Below are positions 32,240-36,134 of a stretch of 36,134 nt of DNA, one piece after another. This DNA comes from Rubrivivax sp. (lineage in GTDB: Bacteria; Pseudomonadota; Gammaproteobacteria; Burkholderiales; Burkholderiaceae_C). The first letter of the stretch is position 1; each line of letters starts with the position of its first letter. A program made the position numbers and the translations under genes. The notes under the pieces are model-generated. The model made no database searches. It saw only the letters and a program-made list of their open reading frames with translations, and had not been told where the DNA came from. The DNA is taken from NCBI GenBank assembly GCA_026125665.1, contig JAHCKS010000049.1:1-36134 (forward strand). Reading direction: 5' to 3'.

Positions 32240-34197
32240 TGTGGCGGTGCGGATGGCCGGGCGTGATGGCCATGGCTTCATGCGGCCGTGCCGCGTTGCA
32301 GCGGGTGCTGCCGGCCGCACGCCGGCCGGCACGGCGGCCCGCGGCGTGGATCGCCGGCCTGCTCGTGTGGGCCGGCTGCGGCACGGGCTTCGCGCAGAGC
32401 CTGGAGTCGGTGCTGCGCCCGGGCGACGTCATCGCCGGCCATGCGAAGTGGGAGGACGACTGCAGCCAGTGCCACGTGCGCTTCGACCGCGCCGCGCAGG
32501 ACCGCCTGTGCATGGCCTGCCACAAGGACGTGGGGCAGGACATGCGTGAGCGCACCGGCTACCACGGCCGCCTGCGCGCGGGCCCCGCCTGCCGCAGCTG
32601 CCACACCGACCACCGCGGCCGCGACGCGCGCATCGTGCTGCTGGACAAGGCCACCTTCGACCACGCCGCCACCGACTACCCGCTGCGCGCGCGCCACGCG
32701 CGCGTCGAGTGCGCCTCGTGCCACGTGCCCGGGCGCAGGTACCGCGAGGCCCCGCACGACTGCGTGGGCTGCCACCGCCAGGACGACGCCCACAAGGGCG
32801 GCCTCGGCACCCAGTGCGCCGACTGCCACGGCGAAGCGGGCTGGAAGCCGGCGAAGTTCGACCACGGCAGGACGCGCTTCGCGCTCGCCGGCGCGCACGC
32901 CACGGCGCGCTGCGAGTCGTGCCACCGCGACGGCCGCTACAAGGACACGCCGCGCGCCTGCCTCTCGTGCCACCGCGAGGACGATCGCCGCGCGCACGGC
33001 GGGCGCTTCGGCGAGCGCTGCGAGTCGTGCCACGACGTGAAGGCCTGGAAGCCGGCGCGCTTCAACCACGACGTGGCGACGCGCTTCGCGCTGCGCGGTG
33101 CTCACCGCAACGCCACATGCGCCGACTGCCACGGCGCGGCGCCGGCCGGCAGCGCCGCCGGAGCCTTCGCGCTCGGCCGCGACAAGCCCGGCAGCGCCTG
33201 CATCGACTGCCACCGCAAGGACGACCGGCACGAAGGGCGCCTCGGCACCGATTGCGCCTCGTGCCACACCGAGGGCAGCTGGAAGGAGCGCGGCCGCTTC
33301 GACCACGACAAGACGGCCTTCGCGCTGCGCGGCAGGCATCGCGAGGCACGCTGCGAGTCGTGCCACAGGACGCCCGACCACAGGCAGGCGCCGAAGGACT
33401 GCATCGGCTGCCACCGCGCCGACGACCGGCACGGCGGCACGCTCGGCACCGACTGCGCCGCCTGCCACGGCGAGCGCGAGTGGAAGAGCGCGCCGAGGTT
33501 CGACCACGCGAAGACCCGCTTCCCGCTGCGCCACGCGCATGCGGTGCCGGGCCTGGCCTGCAGGAGCTGCCACGCCGATGCGAAGCGCTTCCGCGGCACG
33601 GCACTGGAGTGCGTGGCCTGCCATCGCAAGGACGACAGGCACGAGGGCCAGCTCGGCACGCGCTGCGAGAGCTGCCACGACGAGCGCCGCTGGAAGGTGG
33701 CGGCGTTCGACCACGCGCGCACGCGTTTCGTGCTCACCGGCGCTCACGTGCGGGCCGCCTGCAAGGACTGCCACGCGACGCCGCGCTACCGTGACGCGCC
33801 GCGCGAGTGCGTCGGCTGCCACCGCAAGGACGACCGGCACGAGGCGCGTTTCGGCACCGCCTGCGAGAGCTGCCACAACACGCGGCATTGGGGTCTCGGC
33901 AGCTTCGACCATGCACGCACGAGCTTCGTGCTCGACGGCGCGCATGCGCCGCTCGCCTGCGAGCGCTGCCACGTGCAGCCGGCGCCGCAGGGGCGCGCCG
34001 CGGCGGCGCTCGGCGCGGCGTGCGTGTCGTGCCACCGGCGCGACGACGTGCACGACGGCGCCTTCGGCAGTGCCTGCGACCGCTGCCACACGACCGGCCG
34101 CTGGAAGCCCGTGCGCCCGCGCGCCGGCCGGTTCGAGATGCCCGGCGAGAGCCGGGGAGCAGCCCGGGAAGAGCCTCGGGAAAGGAGGCGACCATGA
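32239..34197 (+). CDS. Periplasmic multiheme cytochrome c with 24 CxxCH motifs in seven triheme modules
   Basis: This 652-residue protein has an N-terminal signal (helix about 36-50, AQS near 52-54). I count 24 CxxCH sites. Three form an N-terminal unit (first at 75-79, second at 91-95). The other 21 fall into seven tandem modules of roughly 65-70 residues, each with the order F-D/N-H, T-x-F-x-L, H, CxxCH, then about 10 residues, CxxCH-R-x-D-D, G-x-x-x-x-CxxCH, and W-K. The conserved extra histidines in FDH, (G)AH and DDRH are likely distal heme ligands, giving bis-His hemes. The last 25 residues are charged and Gly/Pro-rich with no heme. ATG 32239 overlaps the preceding stop, and the following gene overlaps by ATGA. 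Confidence 0.9.
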   Translation: MWRCGWPGVMAMASCGRAALQRVLPAARRPARRPAAWIAGLLVWAGCGTGFAQSLESVLRPGDVIAGHAKWEDDCSQCHVRFDRAAQDRLCMACHKDVGQDMRERTGYHGRLRAGPACRSCHTDHRGRDARIVLLDKATFDHAATDYPLRARHARVECASCHVPGRRYREAPHDCVGCHRQDDAHKGGLGTQCADCHGEAGWKPAKFDHGRTRFALAGAHATARCESCHRDGRYKDTPRACLSCHREDDRRAHGGRFGERCESCHDVKAWKPARFNHDVATRFALRGAHRNATCADCHGAAPAGSAAGAFALGRDKPGSACIDCHRKDDRHEGRLGTDCASCHTEGSWKERGRFDHDKTAFALRGRHREARCESCHRTPDHRQAPKDCIGCHRADDRHGGTLGTDCAACHGEREWKSAPRFDHAKTRFPLRHAHAVPGLACRSCHADAKRFRGTALECVACHRKDDRHEGQLGTRCESCHDERRWKVAAFDHARTRFVLTGAHVRAACKDCHATPRYRDAPRECVGCHRKDDRHEARFGTACESCHNTRHWGLGSFDHARTSFVLDGAHAPLACERCHVQPAPQGRAAAALGAACVSCHRRDDVHDGAFGSACDRCHTTGRWKPVRPRAGRFEMPGESRGAAREEPRERRRP

Positions 34198-35564
34198 AGC
34201 ACTGGCCGACCCGGCGCGGTGCGCCGCTGCTTGCCGCCTTGTTCGTGGTGCTGCTCGGTCTTCTCGTGATCCCGGGCCCGGGCTCGTCGCCGCGGGCGCA
34301 GACCGCCGGCCCGGCGTCGGCGCAGGCCACCGACTTCGACCACCTGCGCACTGGCTTCGCGCTCACCGACCGCCACGCGCAGGCGCGCTGCGAGAGCTGC
34401 CACCAGAACGGCATCTTCCAGGGCACGCCGCGCGACTGCGCCTCGTGCCACCGCACCGGCATGCGGCTGGCGCGCGGCAACGTCGTGATGCCGGCCAAGC
34501 ACGTGCCGACCCAGCAGGCGTGCGACGCCTGCCACAACACGCGCACGTTCACCGGCGCGCGCTTCAGCCACGCGGGTGTCGTCCCCGGCAGCTGCACGAC
34601 CTGCCACAACGGCTCCATCGCCCCCGGCAAGCCGGCCACGCACCTGCCCACCACCGCCTCGTGCGAGAGCTGCCACCGCTCCACGAGCACCTGGCTGGCG
34701 GTCAGCGGCGGCCACACCGCCGCCACCGCAGTGGGCACCGGCACCTGCGACACGTGCCACAACGGCATCGGCGCGCGCGGCAAGCACGCGGCACACATCC
34801 CGGTGCCGGCCGGCGCCGCCCGCTGCGACAGCTGCCACCGCTCGCAGGCGAGCTTCACCGTCGCCGTGCGCATGGACCACGCGGTGGTGGCCACCGCCGC
34901 CTGCGCGAGCTGCCACAACGGCACCTCGGCCACCGGCAAGCACGCCACGCACGTGACCACCACCGCCACCTGCGACACCTGCCACCGTTCGACGGCGGTG
35001 TGGAGCAGCGTCACCGGCGCGCACACGGCGGCCAACGCCGTGGGCACGGGCACCTGCGACACCTGCCACAACGGCACCTCGGCCAGGGGCAAACATGCCG
35101 GCCACGTGCCGGTGCCCGCCGGCGCCGCCCGGTGCGACGGCTGCCACCGCTCGCAGGCGGCGTGGACGACCGCCGTGACGATGAACCACGCCGTCGTCGC
35201 GACGGCCGAGTGCAAGACCTGCCACAGCGGCCAATACGTCGGCGAAGGCACGACCGGCGCGCTGGCCAAGCCGGCCAACCACGTCCCCGAGGCGCAGCTG
35301 CTCGGCGGCTCCCTGATGGACTGCAAGTCGTGCCACAGCAGCACCACCAGCTGGTCGACGCAACGCGTGAACCACAACAACAGCCAGGGCAACGGGGCCG
35401 GCTGGTGCAAGGGCTGCCACGACAGCGCGACGCGCTACGCCGGCTCGATGGAGCGCAAGGCACTGCGCCACTACGAGCGCGCGCCGGCGGTCGTCACCGA
35501 CTGCTCGATGTCCGGTTGCCACCGGCCGCTGGGCACGCGCGGCACGCCCTACAGCAAATGGTGA
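34194..35564 (+). CDS. Second multiheme cytochrome c with 14 CxxCH and one CX4CH motif
   Basis: This protein of 456 residues has a signal anchor at about 10-28 and an Ala/Pro linker. Its first heme unit begins like a module of the preceding protein (FDHLRTGFAL, then CESCH). After that it changes to a different repeat: CxxCHNG, then GKHA-H, then C-D-x-CHRS, a tryptophan or phenylalanine, H-A/T and A-CxxCH. Fourteen canonical sites are counted. At the C-terminus CSMSGCH is a CX4CH site that could bind a fifteenth heme. The ribosome site AAAGGAGG lies inside the preceding gene, whose stop overlaps this start (ATGA). It should work next to the 24-heme protein as an electron carrier. Periplasmic or outer-face location is undecided. 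Confidence 0.88.
   Translation: MKHWPTRRGAPLLAALFVVLLGLLVIPGPGSSPRAQTAGPASAQATDFDHLRTGFALTDRHAQARCESCHQNGIFQGTPRDCASCHRTGMRLARGNVVMPAKHVPTQQACDACHNTRTFTGARFSHAGVVPGSCTTCHNGSIAPGKPATHLPTTASCESCHRSTSTWLAVSGGHTAATAVGTGTCDTCHNGIGARGKHAAHIPVPAGAARCDSCHRSQASFTVAVRMDHAVVATAACASCHNGTSATGKHATHVTTTATCDTCHRSTAVWSSVTGAHTAANAVGTGTCDTCHNGTSARGKHAGHVPVPAGAARCDGCHRSQAAWTTAVTMNHAVVATAECKTCHSGQYVGEGTTGALAKPANHVPEAQLLGGSLMDCKSCHSSTTSWSTQRVNHNNSQGNGAGWCKGCHDSATRYAGSMERKALRHYERAPAVVTDCSMSGCHRPLGTRGTPYSKW
34731..35210 (+). repeat. 309-bp tandem repeat inside the second multiheme gene
   Basis: The block starting GTGGGCACCGGCACCTGCGA at 34731 recurs from 35040 with the same order of heme sites. Long identical stretches are kept, such as the part coding VPAGAARCD-x-CHRSQA. 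The period is 309 bp (103 residues). The second copy is incomplete and ends near 35210. It points to recent duplication within the gene. Confidence 0.7.
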
Positions 35565-36134
35565 GGTTCCCCTCCTTGTCGTCCCTGTCCCTGCCCTTGT
35601 CCTTCATCTTCCGCCGGAGCCGCCTCGCGCCGCTGCGCGCGATCCTCGCCGCCGCCGCCCTCGTCGCCAGCGCCGCCGCCCACGGGCAGGCCATCGACCA
35701 TGTCGAGTCGCGCCGCGACGGGCCGAACACGGTGATGCAGGTGCACTTCACCGAGCAGGTGCAGCTGCAGCGCAGCGTCGCCGCCGACCGCGCGGCGCTG
35801 CTGTCGATCCACTACGCGCTCGTCTCGACCACCAACGCGCAGCTGCGCTCGTCGCAGGCGCTGCGCCTCGGCGCGCGGCAGGGCCTGCCCGAGCTGGAGC
35901 TGAGCGACGACCCGGAACCCGACGTGCGCGGCCGCCGGCTCGTCGTGCGCGCGAGCGGCGTGTCGCGCCTGAGCGTGCGCGCCGGCGCCGGCGGGCGCCT
36001 GCTGGAGATCGTGCTGCACGACTGGCCGGGCGCGACGGCGGCCGCGCCTGTGCCGGTGCCGCCAGCCTCTGCGCCGGCCCCCGTGCCGGCCTCGGCGGCC
36101 CCGACGGTTCCCCCGCCACCCGCACCACCCACGC
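35558..36134 (+). CDS. Exported protein of the multiheme operon, 3' end beyond the window
   Basis: ATG 35558 overlaps the last seven bases of the second multiheme gene, and the frame stays open to the window end (192 codons). The product starts with an N-terminal segment rich in Ser, Leu and Pro, then a signal helix (LAPLRAILAAAALVASAAA) with a likely cut near HGQA (about residue 43). The following 115 residues are beta-rich (VESRRDGPNTVMQVHFTEQV, then RRLVVRASGVSRLSVRAG and LLEIVLHDWPG). They vaguely recall AMIN-type or secretin-associated beta domains. A Pro/Ala-rich linker follows and reaches the edge. Such a lead-in often precedes repeats or an outer-membrane barrel, so it could be the outer-membrane partner. 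The family is not recognised. Confidence 0.7.
   Translation, partial: MVRFPSLSSLSLPLSFIFRRSRLAPLRAILAAAALVASAAAHGQAIDHVESRRDGPNTVMQVHFTEQVQLQRSVAADRAALLSIHYALVSTTNAQLRSSQALRLGARQGLPELELSDDPEPDVRGRRLVVRASGVSRLSVRAGAGGRLLEIVLHDWPGATAAAPVPVPPASAPAPVPASAAPTVPPPPAPPT

Noticed and set aside
32278-35522. Long antisense frames opposite the two multiheme genes
   Set aside because: They mirror the repeated CxxCH codons as repeated Ala/Val/Gly/Trp/Gln patterns; no start signals or family motifs.
34194-35564. Repeats in the second cytochrome as a CRISPR-like array
   Set aside because: The regular repeats are heme-binding codons within one long open frame; there are no spacer-like unique units of constant length.

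Overview
The window is about 36 kb of very GC-rich DNA with strong G/C preference at third codon positions and compact operons with ATGA or TGATG overlaps. The protein families point to a betaproteobacterium of the Burkholderiales, perhaps the Rubrivivax/Leptothrix/Ideonella group. That placement is inferred from gene content and composition; no rRNA or tRNA gene is present to confirm it.

Region 1 (about 1-6,400) holds a YnjBCD-type ABC importer (binding protein, fused double permease, ATPase). An aminoglycoside-phosphotransferase-fold kinase follows in the same operon, and a nucleoside hydrolase converges on it. A salvage route (import, hydrolysis, phosphorylation) is a reasonable but unproven reading. 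Region 2 (6,421-12,323) holds a hybrid histidine kinase and a LuxR-type regulator, divergent from a PhlG-like hydrolase and a small exported protein built from two copies of one Cys-containing unit. A zinc-independent MDR oxidoreductase and a VOC protein follow.

Region 3 (12,324-21,892) is a patchwork. Intact genes (Bcr/CflA-type MFS, GMC oxidoreductase, a membrane-anchored TIR protein, nitronate monooxygenase) lie between decayed ones: a frameshifted class II aldolase, an MFS relic and an ECF sigma fragment. A diverged direct repeat flanks the MFS relic plus TIR gene. Region 4 (21,893-24,254) holds an MltB-type lytic transglycosylase lipoprotein and an isocitrate lyase/PEP mutase family enzyme.

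Region 5 (24,274 to the end) is a redox island. A minus-strand operon encodes an SHP-type monoheme cytochrome, a diheme cytochrome (DHC) and a b561-like membrane cytochrome. It is divergent from a PepSY protein and an OmpR-type two-component system, with two oppositely oriented pairs of hexamer direct repeats between them. Then comes an overlapping six-gene operon: a DUF6502-like putative regulator with a 21-bp palindrome just before its start, a DUF5666-type lipoprotein, a membrane protein with b-heme-like histidines, a cytochrome with 24 CxxCH motifs, a second with 14 CxxCH plus one CX4CH, and an exported protein cut by the window end. The two cytochromes could carry about 38-39 hemes. This operon is the best candidate for an undescribed system: a modular heme wire with its own regulator and a possible quinol-side membrane partner.
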